Counted from the stretch's first letter, positions 15,640 to 24,178 are shown. The stretch: 37,985 nt of DNA from Ignavibacteriales bacterium (GCA_016182615.1 JACPGF010000207.1:1-37985), one strand, 5' to 3'. The notes: generated by a model from the letters alone, not told the origin. Numbers and translations are program-made.

Positions 15640-17835
15640 ATGCACATTCCTCAAGTTATCGCCGGCGAATTAAAAATTCAACTTCAGCAAGTCGATGCAG
15701 TTATACAAATGCTTGCAGAAGGTTCTACCATACCATTTATTGTCCGTTACCGTAAAGAAAACACCGGTGGACTGGACGAAGACAAATTGCGCGAAATCGA
15801 AGACAGGTTACAATACCTGACACTCTTAACGGAAAGACGTGAATCAATCCTGAAAAGCATCACGGAGCAGGGTAAACTGACCGATGAACTGCAGCACAAA
15901 ATTGATGCCTGCACACGCCTGCAGGAGCTTGAAGATTTGTACCTTCCGTATAAACCTAAAAGAAAAACCCGCGGAACCGTTGCCAAGGCAAAAGGGCTTG
16001 AACCGCTCTCCCTGTTCATTCTGGATAACCCGCTCTTCGATGGCGACATCATGGAATTCGCCGCCGGATTTATTAATCCCGAGCTTGGCGTTAATTCAGC
16101 CGAAGAAGCTATCCAAGGAGCAAAGGACATTCTTGCCGAGATGGTGAGCGAAAAAGCGGAAGTCCGGAAATTTGTCAGGGAATCTCTGCAGAACGATTCA
16201 ACGGTTAAATCTTTGAAACGTGAAGATGACAGTTTTAAAGACACCACCAATGAAAAGCTGAAAGACAAAGACAAGAAAGACGTTTACAAGATATACTACG
16301 ATTTCCAAATTGACATCATGAAGTTGAAACCGTATCAAATACTTGCCATTAACCGCGCAGAAGAAGAAAAATTTCTCAAGGTAAGCCTTGTGCACGATGA
16401 AACAGCAATGCTTGGCGGTATCAGGAATAATTTCCTCGGCAGCGTACCCACGGCATTCGAGGCGCTCCACTCAGAAGTAATCGAAGATTCCTACAAGCGG
16501 CTTATTTTCCCGAGTGTTGAAAAGGAAGTCCGCAACACGATAACCGAACTTGCCGAACTGCACGCCATAGAAAATTTTGCCGTTAACCTCAGGCAGCTTC
16601 TTTTGCAGCGGCCGTTTAACGACAAGATGATTCTTGGTATTGATCCGGGATATATTTCGGGCTGCAAAGTTGCAATCATCGACCAGACCGGAAAGTATCT
16701 TGAAGGAACTACCATCTACCCGCATCAGCCTAAGAACAAGGCAACTGAAGCTAAAGAACTGCTGAACCGGCTTGTTAAAAAATACAATGTTGATGTTATT
16801 GCAATCGGTAACGGTACCGCAAGCCGCGAAACAGAGCAGCTTGTTGCCGAACTGATTAAAGACCACAAATTAAATACCAAATATGTTATTGTTAACGAGG
16901 CGGGGGCATCTGTCTATTCGGCTTCGGAGACGGCAAAGAAAGAATTCCCCGATTTGGAAGCAAGCCTGCGCGGCAATATTTCCATTGCCCGTCGCCTGCT
17001 TGACCCCCTAGCTGAACTGGTGAAGATTGACCCGAAATCAATCGGCGTTGGCATGTACCAGCACGATGTAAACCAGAAACTGCTCGCGAAAAAACTCGAT
17101 GATGTTGTGGTAAGCTGCGTTAACCATGTTGGCGTGGACGTGAACACGGCTTCCGAATCATTGCTTGCATACGTATCCGGACTAAACAAAAAGCTTGCCG
17201 GAAACATTGTGAAGCACCGCGAAAAGAAAGGCCCTTTCCAGGAGCGTGAGCAAATTCTTGAAGTTGCCGGAATCGGGGAAAAGACTTTCGAGCAAGCCGC
17301 GGGGTTCCTTAAAATCCGTAACGGCAAAAATCCGCTTGACAATACTTTTATCCATCCCGAATCGTACAGCGCAACAGACAAGCTGCTCTCGATGTTTAAC
17401 TTTAACTCTTCGCAAATTAAAGAGTCAATCGGGTTAATCGATTTCTTCGTCGAGAAAAAAGGATTCAAGAAAGTTGCCTCTGAAGTGGGATTAGGTGAAC
17501 CAACGTTAAAAGACATTATCGAAAACCTGAAACGGCCGGGGCGTGACCCCCGCGAAGATGTACCCCCGCCAATCCTCCGTTCGGATGTGCTCTCTATGGC
17601 TGACTTGAAAGAAGGCATGCGTTTGAAAGGTACGGTTCGAAATGTGGTTGACTTTGGTGCTTTTGTTGACATCGGAGTTAAACAGGACGGCCTAATTCAT
17701 ATCTCGCACCTTGCCACCAAATTTGTTAAAAACCCGCAGGATGTTTTGCAGGTTGGCGACGTTATCGATGTAACTATTATCTCGGTTGATGCCGCGAGAA
17801 AAAGAATCGCGCTTTCGATGATAGGGAAACCGTAG
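15640..17835 (+). CDS. tex: Tex-family RNA-binding transcription accessory protein
   Basis: A 731-residue protein of the usual length for Tex. The N-terminal helical region starts HIPQVIAGELKIQLQQVDAV and includes the typical 'STIPFIVRYRKENTGGLDED'. The YqgF-like RNase H fold begins near residue 329 (MILGIDPGYISGCKVAII), with YSASETAKKEFPD and, near 467, SIGVGMYQHDVNQ. Helix-hairpin-helix motifs follow at about 490-560 (KHREKKGPFQ, VAGIGEKTFEQAAGFLKI). A C-terminal S1 domain covers about 655-728 (GTVRNVVDFGAFVDIGVKQD, GLIHISHLA). Tex proteins bind nucleic acid in the cytoplasm and affect transcription and stress survival. It is the only plus-strand gene in its neighbourhood and looks monocistronic. 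Confidence 0.95.
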   Translation: MHIPQVIAGELKIQLQQVDAVIQMLAEGSTIPFIVRYRKENTGGLDEDKLREIEDRLQYLTLLTERRESILKSITEQGKLTDELQHKIDACTRLQELEDLYLPYKPKRKTRGTVAKAKGLEPLSLFILDNPLFDGDIMEFAAGFINPELGVNSAEEAIQGAKDILAEMVSEKAEVRKFVRESLQNDSTVKSLKREDDSFKDTTNEKLKDKDKKDVYKIYYDFQIDIMKLKPYQILAINRAEEEKFLKVSLVHDETAMLGGIRNNFLGSVPTAFEALHSEVIEDSYKRLIFPSVEKEVRNTITELAELHAIENFAVNLRQLLLQRPFNDKMILGIDPGYISGCKVAIIDQTGKYLEGTTIYPHQPKNKATEAKELLNRLVKKYNVDVIAIGNGTASRETEQLVAELIKDHKLNTKYVIVNEAGASVYSASETAKKEFPDLEASLRGNISIARRLLDPLAELVKIDPKSIGVGMYQHDVNQKLLAKKLDDVVVSCVNHVGVDVNTASESLLAYVSGLNKKLAGNIVKHREKKGPFQEREQILEVAGIGEKTFEQAAGFLKIRNGKNPLDNTFIHPESYSATDKLLSMFNFNSSQIKESIGLIDFFVEKKGFKKVASEVGLGEPTLKDIIENLKRPGRDPREDVPPPILRSDVLSMADLKEGMRLKGTVRNVVDFGAFVDIGVKQDGLIHISHLATKFVKNPQDVLQVGDVIDVTIISVDAARKRIALSMIGKP

Positions 17836-17837
17836 TG

Positions 17838-17875
17838 AGATATGAGTGCTGAACGTTGAGTGATGAGTGGTTTTA
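17838..17875 (+). repeat. Degenerate GAGTGATGAGTG-type tract at the 3' end of tex
   Basis: This tract starts two bases after the tex stop and is built from loose repeats of 'GAGTGATGAGTG / GCTGAACGTTGAGT'. It matches the tract at 19684-19719, in inverted orientation, at about 26 of 33 positions counted by eye. Confidence 0.55.
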
Positions 17876-17907
17876 AGCGCAGATATATGAAGTTGTTTTA
17901 AATTACA

Positions 17908-17953
17908 CCCGGTTTTACCCCATGCCACCTTGGTAAGCATGGGGTAAACCGGG
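17908..17953. terminator. Long hairpin between converging genes
   Basis: CCCGGTTTTACCCCATGC (17908-17925) pairs with GCATGGGGTAAACCGGG (17937-17953), a 17-bp stem with one bulged T and an 11-base loop. No T-run follows on either strand. It lies between the ends of tex and the minus-strand gene at 18050, so a shared terminator or 3' stabiliser is the simplest reading. Confidence 0.5.
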
Positions 17954-18049
17954 GAATTGAATGCATGTAAGAAGAAAAGGCTGCAGCAAAATCATTCGAC
18001 TATATTTAGTTAAGAGTGATTTTTTTATTGAGGCACCCGCCTGCAGCAA

Positions 18050-19033
18050 TTAATCTTCCTCGACCGTTAAATATACCAGAGTCTGATTCAGTAATTGATA
18101 GGCGATTTCCCCGAATGTCATGGGACCGGTGATATGGCCGGTTTTTTTGCCTTCCAGTTCACCATACAAATAATTGAGAATGCAATTACATGAAAAAACA
18201 GGCTGTATCTGCAATGTGTTTAATTCTTTTGTAAACTCTTGCATATAATCGTTTACCGGGGCGGCTATTTTGTACTCAATACCTTTAAATACCGGGGCGT
18301 AAAACAGCACTTTATCATTTGTTTCATCAACAAGCTGAAAGCTGGTGTTAATCATCGCGCCATAAAAGTCAGCAACAAGCGGCATTCTTGTATCAATAGA
18401 TTTTTCGCTGATATATTTTGCCAGACTGGTTTTCTGACCATTAATAAAACAAAAATCAGATTGGAAACCGGTCTCCTCGAATGTAATCGTGTCGCCATCA
18501 CCTTGCTTAAATAGGTTTAAAATATCGACCACCGGGTGCAAGTTTTCAGGCAATTCTATATGCATGGCTATTGCCAAGGTATCTGAGCTTTCACCGGTCA
18601 GCCCGCTGAACACTTTTGGTGTTACCTTCCCAATATCGGCTAAATCAATCCCGGAAATCCATCCTACGAGCGGCCTGTTAAAAATATCGGGATATGCATG
18701 GGAGTTCTCGGCAAATGCAAGGTGTATCTTACTAAATGCAGGAATTATTAATATCGTGTACCCGTTTGCAAATTCATCTGCTGCAATTTTTTCAATTGTT
18801 GCATTATCATAAAACTTTAATGAAACACCACAAGCCTTTTCGTGAACCTCATCGACGAGTATATACTGTTTCGTAAAGAGCCCTCCATCATCACCCATAA
18901 AGTATGGTATTGTTCCGCCAATCCAGTTACCAGCCGGTAATGATGACAGCAAAGCTTCATCTCCGGCTAAAACCAATTTTTCTCCGGTCTTAATCCTCTG
19001 AGCAGTTTCTTCAAGTGTTAACATCTTTTTCAT
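18050..19033 (-). CDS. Conserved protein of unknown function (possibly FIST/DUF6976-like)
   Basis: A soluble protein of 327 residues without a signal peptide. It starts KKMLTLEETAQRIKTGEK and has a conserved-looking block PAGNWIGGTIPYFMGDDGG near residue 34. Later features are GWISGIDLADIGKVTPKVF and a Cys-containing VFSCNCILNYLYG near the C-terminus. The C-terminal part reminds me of FIST sensory domains, and of proteins labelled DUF6976, but this is recollection and not a secure assignment. The frame can open at 19075, inside the upstream gene; the ATG at 19033 is preferred because it lies 7 bases after that gene's stop. It forms a two-gene operon with the small gene at 19041-19265. Confidence 0.65.
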   Translation of the reverse strand: MKKMLTLEETAQRIKTGEKLVLAGDEALLSSLPAGNWIGGTIPYFMGDDGGLFTKQYILVDEVHEKACGVSLKFYDNATIEKIAADEFANGYTILIIPAFSKIHLAFAENSHAYPDIFNRPLVGWISGIDLADIGKVTPKVFSGLTGESSDTLAIAMHIELPENLHPVVDILNLFKQGDGDTITFEETGFQSDFCFINGQKTSLAKYISEKSIDTRMPLVADFYGAMINTSFQLVDETNDKVLFYAPVFKGIEYKIAAPVNDYMQEFTKELNTLQIQPVFSCNCILNYLYGELEGKKTGHITGPMTFGEIAYQLLNQTLVYLTVEED

Positions 19034-19040
19034 GGTTTGC

Positions 19041-19265
19041 CTATCTGAAAATTTGGTTAATATCATGTTGGGCAATTGTTTGGTTCTTCAGAAAGAACTC
19101 GCGAACTTCTTGGGTACATTTTGCCACATTCGCCACGGAATCATCCTTTTTTGTTGAGGCAATAAGGCGACCCATCAGTATTTTAAGAGCCAGTAGTTTG
19201 AACTGATATGTTTTTAGTCCAAGTACCAGCGATTTCCAGCGGGGATCGGATGAAGGGGGGATCAT
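19041..19265 (-). CDS. Small conserved-looking protein upstream of the FIST-like gene
   Basis: A 74-residue protein without membrane segments, predicted mostly helical (SLVLGLKTYQFKLLALKIL, then a Lys/Asp-rich turn, then QEVREFFLKNQTIAQHDIN). Start choice is supported by AAAGGA six bases before the ATG. The stop lies 7 bases before the next ORF's preferred start. Spacing and composition suggest a true gene and probably a partner of the following protein. The family is not recognised. Confidence 0.6.
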   Translation of the reverse strand: MIPPSSDPRWKSLVLGLKTYQFKLLALKILMGRLIASTKKDDSVANVAKCTQEVREFFLKNQTIAQHDINQIFR

Positions 19266-19348
19266 ACACGTTCCTTTTAATAATAAAAAAAATCACATGC
19301 GAAAACTACGTAAAATTGTGTTTATTGCGAAATGATTGTGAGTTGCGA

Positions 19349-19362
19349 TGTGAAAATTCACA
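19349..19362. promoter_or_regulatory. Candidate operator, TGTGAA-N2-TTCACA
   Basis: A perfect 6-bp inverted repeat with a 2-base spacer, 84 bases upstream of the small gene at 19265. It resembles CRP/FNR half-sites, but the spacing is 4 instead of 6 between TGTGA and TCACA, so the regulator is unknown. Confidence 0.3.
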
Positions 19363-19661
19363 AAAGGCATAAAATGTGGTTCACGCAAAATTTTATACCT
19401 ATCTACAAATTCCCTCCTTGGGTTCCTCTCGGATTCTTTTTTGCTGCTTAATAAGTAAGGTGCGCTAATTATGTGCTAAGCCAGAGAAGATTTCCCGGGG
19501 AATGTTTACAATGTTTCAGCGCGATTCTCCCTGTAACATTCTGCTGTTTCCCTTTTTTTATTACTATTTTTAAACTGCCTCATTATCCTGCCATCCGCAT
19601 TCAGATGCAAAACAATTCTTTTGTTTGCTAACAATTTGGATACAAATAATAGTAATACGAA

Positions 19662-19686
19662 TTGAGCCGCGAAAAATGCGGTTCAA
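19662..19686 (-). terminator. Hairpin after the SGNH/MBOAT operon
   Basis: TTGAGCCGC (19662-19670) pairs with GCGGTTCAA (19678-19686) with one G-T pair and a 7-base loop, 18 bases past the stop at 19705. The T-run is weak (TTCGTATTACTATT), so termination is plausible but not certain. Confidence 0.4.
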
Positions 19687-19719
19687 CTCGTAACTCAACA
19701 TTCATCACTCATTACTCGT
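19684..19719 (-). repeat. Degenerate GAGTGATGAATG-type tract covering the 3' end of the SGNH gene
   Basis: Read on the minus strand, this tract is built of 'GAGTAATGAGTGATGAATGT' and 'TGAGTTACGAGTT' units. It supplies the last codons (T-S-N-E) and the TGA of the gene ending at 19705. It pairs with the similar tract just after tex (17838-17875). Confidence 0.5.
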
Positions 19720-20931
19720 AAAAGCTTTTCCAATTGCCTCGGTCAGTTTAGCCGCCAAAAGCGTGTATCCCGCACGGGTAAGATGCACCTTATCTTTAAT
19801 GCACAGCTTTTGTTTGTACCATGCATTCATGTAGCCGTAACCGCCAAACACGGGAACAGGATCCCAATAGGCACAATTGTTGGCAACGGCTATTTGTTGC
19901 ATCTGTTCTTTCATAGACCGTAAAAAAGGATTGCTCCTTTTCTTCTTTATAAAAGCATCTCCGGATAGAGCAAACATGACAGATGCATTTGGGACTTCCC
20001 GCCGGATAACGGCAAGTAAATGTTCAACACTGTTTTGTATGTATTCCGCGTCATATTTTTTTCCGAAGAGGTCATTAATCCCGAGTGAGATAATAACAAG
20101 GTTTGGGGCGGTTTCTTGAAGTTTCTTCGGAGTCACCGCTGATTCTGCAAAGTATTTATACGATTTGCCGCTGACACCAAAAGCAGTGTAATTAAGAACA
20201 CGGTTACTAAAAAATGTTGAATCATCTTTTATATAGAGGAATTGACTATCCGGAAGGCAGTCGGTTAAGTTATTTGCAGCAAAACTTTCGGGAATCCCGA
20301 CCCCTGCAAAGGCAACACTTTGTGAAAAGATAAAACCACTGTCAAGAAATGATTTGGACTTACCCGGCCGTTTCTTTTTCACCGGCCTGCTGCTTCTTTT
20401 TTTTACTGCTTTGGCAGGCTGTTTTTTAACTCTGGCTTTTCTGACAATAGCATGCCGTCTCCTCTTTGCTTTTCTCCGGGCCCGCACTTTGGGTGTTATA
20501 ATAGAGGTCTTGCCATTTCCGTACATGGAATGCAAATATTTTGCCACCGCGCTTGGATATGCTTTCCCGGCAACATGAGAGTCGCCCAAGTGAAATACGG
20601 AAACCGTACCGGTGTTTCTTGCAAGGAGCGAAAAAAAAACGTTGAGAGCCTCCTGATTCTGTATGACATTAACCGAATCAATAATTTTAACAGAAAAGGA
20701 AGTATCTTCTACGACAAGAGAATCGGACAGCCCGCTATAATCGAGTGAATCGCCAGATACTATATTGGTATCGGCTGCATGAGTTGAACCAGATGCCGGG
20801 TCAATAAAAGTATTTGTGGTATCGGTAAATTGCGGGGATTGATACCCGAACGCCTGATGAACATAAAGTATAAATATAAATATGAAGCCAAGTCTGTAGA
20901 AAAATTTTCCAATTAAATTACAATGAGCCAT
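19705..20931 (-). CDS. Exported SGNH/GDSL hydrolase with a Lys/Arg-rich insertion
   Basis: A 408-residue protein with an N-terminal hydrophobic export signal (LGFIFIFILYVHQAFGYQ). The SGNH blocks are VFHLGDSHVAGKAYP near residue 117 (Ser nucleophile in GDS), LVIISLGINDLFG near 286 (Asn in block III/Asp) and KDKVHLTRAGYT near 382 (Asp-x-x-His). These enzymes add or remove acyl groups on glycans or lipids. Between blocks I and III lies an insertion, about residues 148-192, dominated by Lys and Arg (ARRKAKRRRHAIVRKARVKK and more). That is odd for a periplasmic enzyme and may bind an acidic polymer. The gene follows the MBOAT gene by 8 bases and is last in the three-gene operon. Confidence 0.8.
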   Translation of the reverse strand: MAHCNLIGKFFYRLGFIFIFILYVHQAFGYQSPQFTDTTNTFIDPASGSTHAADTNIVSGDSLDYSGLSDSLVVEDTSFSVKIIDSVNVIQNQEALNVFFSLLARNTGTVSVFHLGDSHVAGKAYPSAVAKYLHSMYGNGKTSIITPKVRARRKAKRRRHAIVRKARVKKQPAKAVKKRSSRPVKKKRPGKSKSFLDSGFIFSQSVAFAGVGIPESFAANNLTDCLPDSQFLYIKDDSTFFSNRVLNYTAFGVSGKSYKYFAESAVTPKKLQETAPNLVIISLGINDLFGKKYDAEYIQNSVEHLLAVIRREVPNASVMFALSGDAFIKKKRSNPFLRSMKEQMQQIAVANNCAYWDPVPVFGGYGYMNAWYKQKLCIKDKVHLTRAGYTLLAAKLTEAIGKAFTSNE

Positions 20932-20939
20932 AACCGATA

Positions 20940-22418
20940 TTAAAACTCCAGATAAATAAACGGTTTAGCGGATACAGCGCCAAACTGATAAATAATGTAA
21001 AAGAGCACAGCCAGTATCGTAGCCTGCATATACCATGAACGCCCGGCAAAATAGTTTTTGGCTTTGCCGTACCATGCATTGGGCAAAAAGTGCAGCACAT
21101 AGCCTAATACTATTACTATTCCAACCGCAGCATACTCGGTCATCCATTTTTGGAAGGTATTCAGTGAGAAGCCTTGCAGAATCTTGCTGCCAATTTGCAG
21201 GGCTATATCAAGCGTTGTACTTTTGAAGAGGACAAATGTGGCGGCAATAAACAAAAACGATAAAGCAGCCCAGAGTTTCTGCCCGAACGAAGTTTTTCCC
21301 GGTGCTACCGGTCCCCGCAGCCTTTTTGTTAACACCTCAAGAATAAGCCAGCACGCGTGCAGCAGTCCCCAAACAATAAATACAACAGAGGCACCATGCC
21401 AAAGCCCTGAAAGGAAGAAAGTTACAATAATTCCTATAATTATTCCGGCCGTTCTTAACGACCTTAATGAAAAGGTTAACGGATTGTAAACGTTATCATA
21501 CAACCAATCCAGTAAAGTGATATGCCATCGCCGCCAAAAATCGGTAACACTCAGCGAACGAAACGGCTGATTGAAATTATTCTTTAGGGTAAAACCAAAA
21601 AGCAGCGCAACACCTAATGCAATGTCGGTGTATCCTGAAAAATCGTAAAACACCTGCATGGGTACTATGAACAGTGTTATTAATCCCTCGGTGCCGGAAA
21701 AGTATTGCGGCGACTCAAACACCTTATCCAAAAAATTCACGGCAATAAAATCGGCTATTACCACTTTCTTAAATATGCCCGAAGCAATTAACCAGAAACC
21801 TTCAGATGCTTTTGCCTGAGTAAAACTTTCCGGTTCATGCAGTTGCGGCAGGAATTCCCTTGCCCGAGCAATTGGCCCCGCGACGATTGATGGGAAAAAG
21901 GATAAGTACAGCAAATACACTGGAAAATTTTCTTCCGGTTTTTCTATGACACCCCGGTACAAATCAGTTACATATCCGATACTTTTAAATACATAATACG
22001 AAATACCAATTATTGATACCCATCCGTACGCTCTGCCAACTGTTAAAAACATGTCTGCACCGGGAATTGCCGGAAGATATTTTGATATAAAGAGCAAAGA
22101 GAGGCAGACGGTTATTGAGAGGACATACCAAAAACGCCTACCGGCAATTGTGGGGGAAGCATGTATTTTCTGCGCGGATAAGTAATCAACAATTGCAATA
22201 ACAAGTAGTGCAAGAATACCGGTTCCGGCCAGCCGGTAATAAAAGTATAAACTAAAAACCAGCAATAAATTTCGTTTTACCGTTGAACTTTTATAAAACA
22301 GAACGTACAGCAGGTAAACCCCTGTAACAAGCAGTACAAACTGCACTGATGGAGCCATAAGAAGATTGGGTGATTTACTCAACCACGCATTGTAAAATCC
22401 ATCAAAAAATGCTGGCAT
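20940..22418 (-). CDS. MBOAT-family O-acyltransferase (AlgI-like)
   Basis: A 492-residue polytopic membrane protein. Motifs of the AlgI/DltB branch are seen: PSIVAGPIARAREFLPQL near residue 175, QVFYDFSGYTDIALGVALLF near 255, SVTDFWRRWHITLLDWLYDN near 290, and FLSGLWHGASVVFIVWGLLH near 335-355, with the two conserved His residues. Such proteins pass acyl groups across the inner membrane to extracytoplasmic polysaccharide or teichoic acid. Its start overlaps the TGA of the upstream SGNH gene (TGATG), and a second SGNH gene follows after 8 bases. The classical alginate pattern of AlgI with AlgJ/AlgX supports an O-acylation complex; the polymer acted on is unknown. Confidence 0.92.
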   Translation of the reverse strand: MPAFFDGFYNAWLSKSPNLLMAPSVQFVLLVTGVYLLYVLFYKSSTVKRNLLLVFSLYFYYRLAGTGILALLVIAIVDYLSAQKIHASPTIAGRRFWYVLSITVCLSLLFISKYLPAIPGADMFLTVGRAYGWVSIIGISYYVFKSIGYVTDLYRGVIEKPEENFPVYLLYLSFFPSIVAGPIARAREFLPQLHEPESFTQAKASEGFWLIASGIFKKVVIADFIAVNFLDKVFESPQYFSGTEGLITLFIVPMQVFYDFSGYTDIALGVALLFGFTLKNNFNQPFRSLSVTDFWRRWHITLLDWLYDNVYNPLTFSLRSLRTAGIIIGIIVTFFLSGLWHGASVVFIVWGLLHACWLILEVLTKRLRGPVAPGKTSFGQKLWAALSFLFIAATFVLFKSTTLDIALQIGSKILQGFSLNTFQKWMTEYAAVGIVIVLGYVLHFLPNAWYGKAKNYFAGRSWYMQATILAVLFYIIYQFGAVSAKPFIYLEF

Positions 22419-23917
22419 CAGCTATCCCCTTTCCGTTTTTTATACACAGCGTACTCACGCTCAATCTGTTTTACCAGTTCTCTGGCAACCACTTCTTCAC
22501 CGCTAATGCTAAAATGCCCGTCTTTTGCGGCTAAACCTTTTTCAGACCATTTGAGTATCGAGTTCTCCCCGCCCATCATCTCGAACACATCCCAAAATGC
22601 ACAGCCATTTTCCAGAGCGGTTTCACGTAAAGCATCCCTAACCATCGTTAATCCCGGGTAGGTCCTGTATTCACCTTCATACGCCTTTGCCATAATTATT
22701 TTTCTGATTTTCATAATAACCGATGAATACATATCCTTAATGTATTTCTTCTCTTTTACGTTGTCGATATAAGGAACCGTGTTGCCGCCGTATTGCAGGA
22801 TGACCAGTTTTGTATCGAGATATTGTAATTGCAGCCGGCTGAACTGCTCGTTTAATAACAAAAGGCCGTTACCTGAGTGACCCCGTATGCTGTAGTTATC
22901 CACCTGCACATCTTTGTCAGGATCCAAATACAATCCGTAAAACACCGTGCTATTATCGCCAGCAAAAGTTATTTTACAATTACGCTGCATCTTTTCAGCC
23001 GGTAATACCAAACGGTTTAACTCATTCTCCTGATATGAAATATTATCATTCAAAGAGCCTTTGAATAACTCAATCCCGTTATCACCGGTAATGGCAATTT
23101 CTGTTGGACCGGTTACTCTTCCGAATAAAAGACTTGCCGTATTAAATGATTTGTTTCTTGTAAACCTGAAAGAGGCACTTGCACCCGAAAAACGCTTGAT
23201 CGTGTCGCTTTGGGTTGTAGCAACAGTAGCTGTATCGCTTCGTAATGAATCAGCAGTCATTCCCTCTTTCATATTCATTTGATAAACGAACTTGTAGGCA
23301 GTACCTGATAGCCCGTAAGGAATTCCAGCAGATAGTTTTTGTGAGAACACATTATATTTTATCAGGTTTTCGGTGCTCGTGCGTTCATAACTAATTGGTG
23401 TTGCAATATCTGAGATGGGCACAAAACCATAACCCGAGCCGCCGAATGCTTTTTGCAGCCGTTCCCGTATCTGCATGGTTATCCGGTCACCTTCAAGCTG
23501 CGAGTCGCCATAGTGAGCCACACGAATCAGCCTGTGAGGTGCATCGCTTGTGAGTGCCTCAAAAAAATTATCAAGCGGAGAAACACCGTCATGAACGGGA
23601 TTGATAAATACATTTTCCCTTGTTGGTGAGCCATCAGCACTTTTATCACCAGCCAGATACGAGGCAATTAAAGCATCCGCTTTGGTGTTTTCAATGGGGC
23701 CTTTAAATGTAAACAATTCAGCATACGGCTTAAAAGAAAGCACAAGCGAAGTTCCGGGTACAGCAATGCCATTACCTGCAAAGGAAAAAAACAACAAATA
23801 TATCAGCAGAAGAAGAATGGTTTTAAGTGCCTGTTTGGCAGCAAAATAACTTTTACGTTTCGCCCGTTCCTGCAGCCGTTCGGTTTTGGAAATCTTCAAA
23901 TATGTCCTTAATTGCAA
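22418..23917 (-). CDS. Membrane-anchored SGNH hydrolase-like acyltransferase partner
   Basis: A 499-residue protein with a short basic N-terminus and one membrane anchor (ILLLLIYLLFFSFAGNGIAV, about residues 33-52). The SGNH blocks are IRVAHYGDSQLEGDR near 137 (Ser), LVILQYGGNTVPY near 378 (Asn in block III) and AKDGHFSISGEEV near 468 (Asp-x-x-His-like DGH). Between them lies a long beta-rich insertion (about residues 200-340), as in AlgX/AlgJ-type proteins with an accessory carbohydrate-binding part. It is first in the operon and overlaps the MBOAT start (TGATG), so the two are likely made together and work together at the periplasmic face. Confidence 0.8.
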   Translation of the reverse strand: MQLRTYLKISKTERLQERAKRKSYFAAKQALKTILLLLIYLLFFSFAGNGIAVPGTSLVLSFKPYAELFTFKGPIENTKADALIASYLAGDKSADGSPTRENVFINPVHDGVSPLDNFFEALTSDAPHRLIRVAHYGDSQLEGDRITMQIRERLQKAFGGSGYGFVPISDIATPISYERTSTENLIKYNVFSQKLSAGIPYGLSGTAYKFVYQMNMKEGMTADSLRSDTATVATTQSDTIKRFSGASASFRFTRNKSFNTASLLFGRVTGPTEIAITGDNGIELFKGSLNDNISYQENELNRLVLPAEKMQRNCKITFAGDNSTVFYGLYLDPDKDVQVDNYSIRGHSGNGLLLLNEQFSRLQLQYLDTKLVILQYGGNTVPYIDNVKEKKYIKDMYSSVIMKIRKIIMAKAYEGEYRTYPGLTMVRDALRETALENGCAFWDVFEMMGGENSILKWSEKGLAAKDGHFSISGEEVVARELVKQIEREYAVYKKRKGDS

Positions 23918-24140
23918 ATCATCTTGGGATTAATTTACTAAAATTGCACAGAGCTAAAAAGAGATAAACAATTCACTGAGCCCAAATAACGCTTTGCGGT
24001 CTTCAAAATCCTGTAACCCCTTCAATAACAAGTAGTTGCATCCACTTCTCCTTTAGAAGGAGAAGGGCAGGGGTGAGGTCGCAACTTATTGTTGTTCAAT
24101 GACTTACAGCAAACTTGGGTCGCTATTGCGTAATTTGGAT
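23918..24140. other. Gap with a REP-like hairpin
   Basis: No gene was found between the SGNH operon start and the EttA terminator. The region contains the nested hairpin at 24027-24093, described separately, and should contain the SGNH operon's promoter. Confidence 0.45.
24027..24093. repeat. Nested hairpin, REP-like intergenic element
   Basis: Outer arms AACAAGTAGTTGC (24027-24039) and GCAACTTATTGTT (24081-24093) pair at 11 of 13 positions. Inside is a perfect 9-bp stem CTTCTCCTT/AAGGAGAAG (24045-24053, 24057-24065) with a TAG loop, followed by GGGCAGGGGTGAGG. A weaker relative seems to lie at about 33537-33600. Confidence 0.6.
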
Positions 24141-24144
24141 AAAA

Positions 24145-24170
24145 AAGCCCGCCTCACAAAAGGCGGGCTT
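24145..24170 (-). terminator. Rho-independent terminator of ettA
   Basis: A perfect 10-bp stem (AAGCCCGCCT 24145-24154, AGGCGGGCTT 24161-24170) with a CACAAA loop. Six T follow the GC-rich part on the minus strand, 9 bases after the ettA stop; a shorter T-rich run on the plus strand could make it work both ways. Confidence 0.9.
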
Positions 24171-24178
24171 TCTTTATT

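Larger units (their letters stand above)
19266..19704. other. Gene-free region between two minus-strand operons
   Basis: Contains a 14-base operator-like inverted repeat (19349-19362) and a hairpin (19662-19686), listed separately. No credible ORF was found; a short minus-strand frame from 19583 has no coding character. Confidence 0.45.

Noticed and set aside
16914-17672. 252-codon minus-strand frame inside tex
   Set aside because: Ser-rich antisense shadow of a strongly conserved gene.
19507-19583. About 25-codon minus-strand frame starting at 19583
   Set aside because: Very short, polar, no ribosome site and no distinguishing feature.
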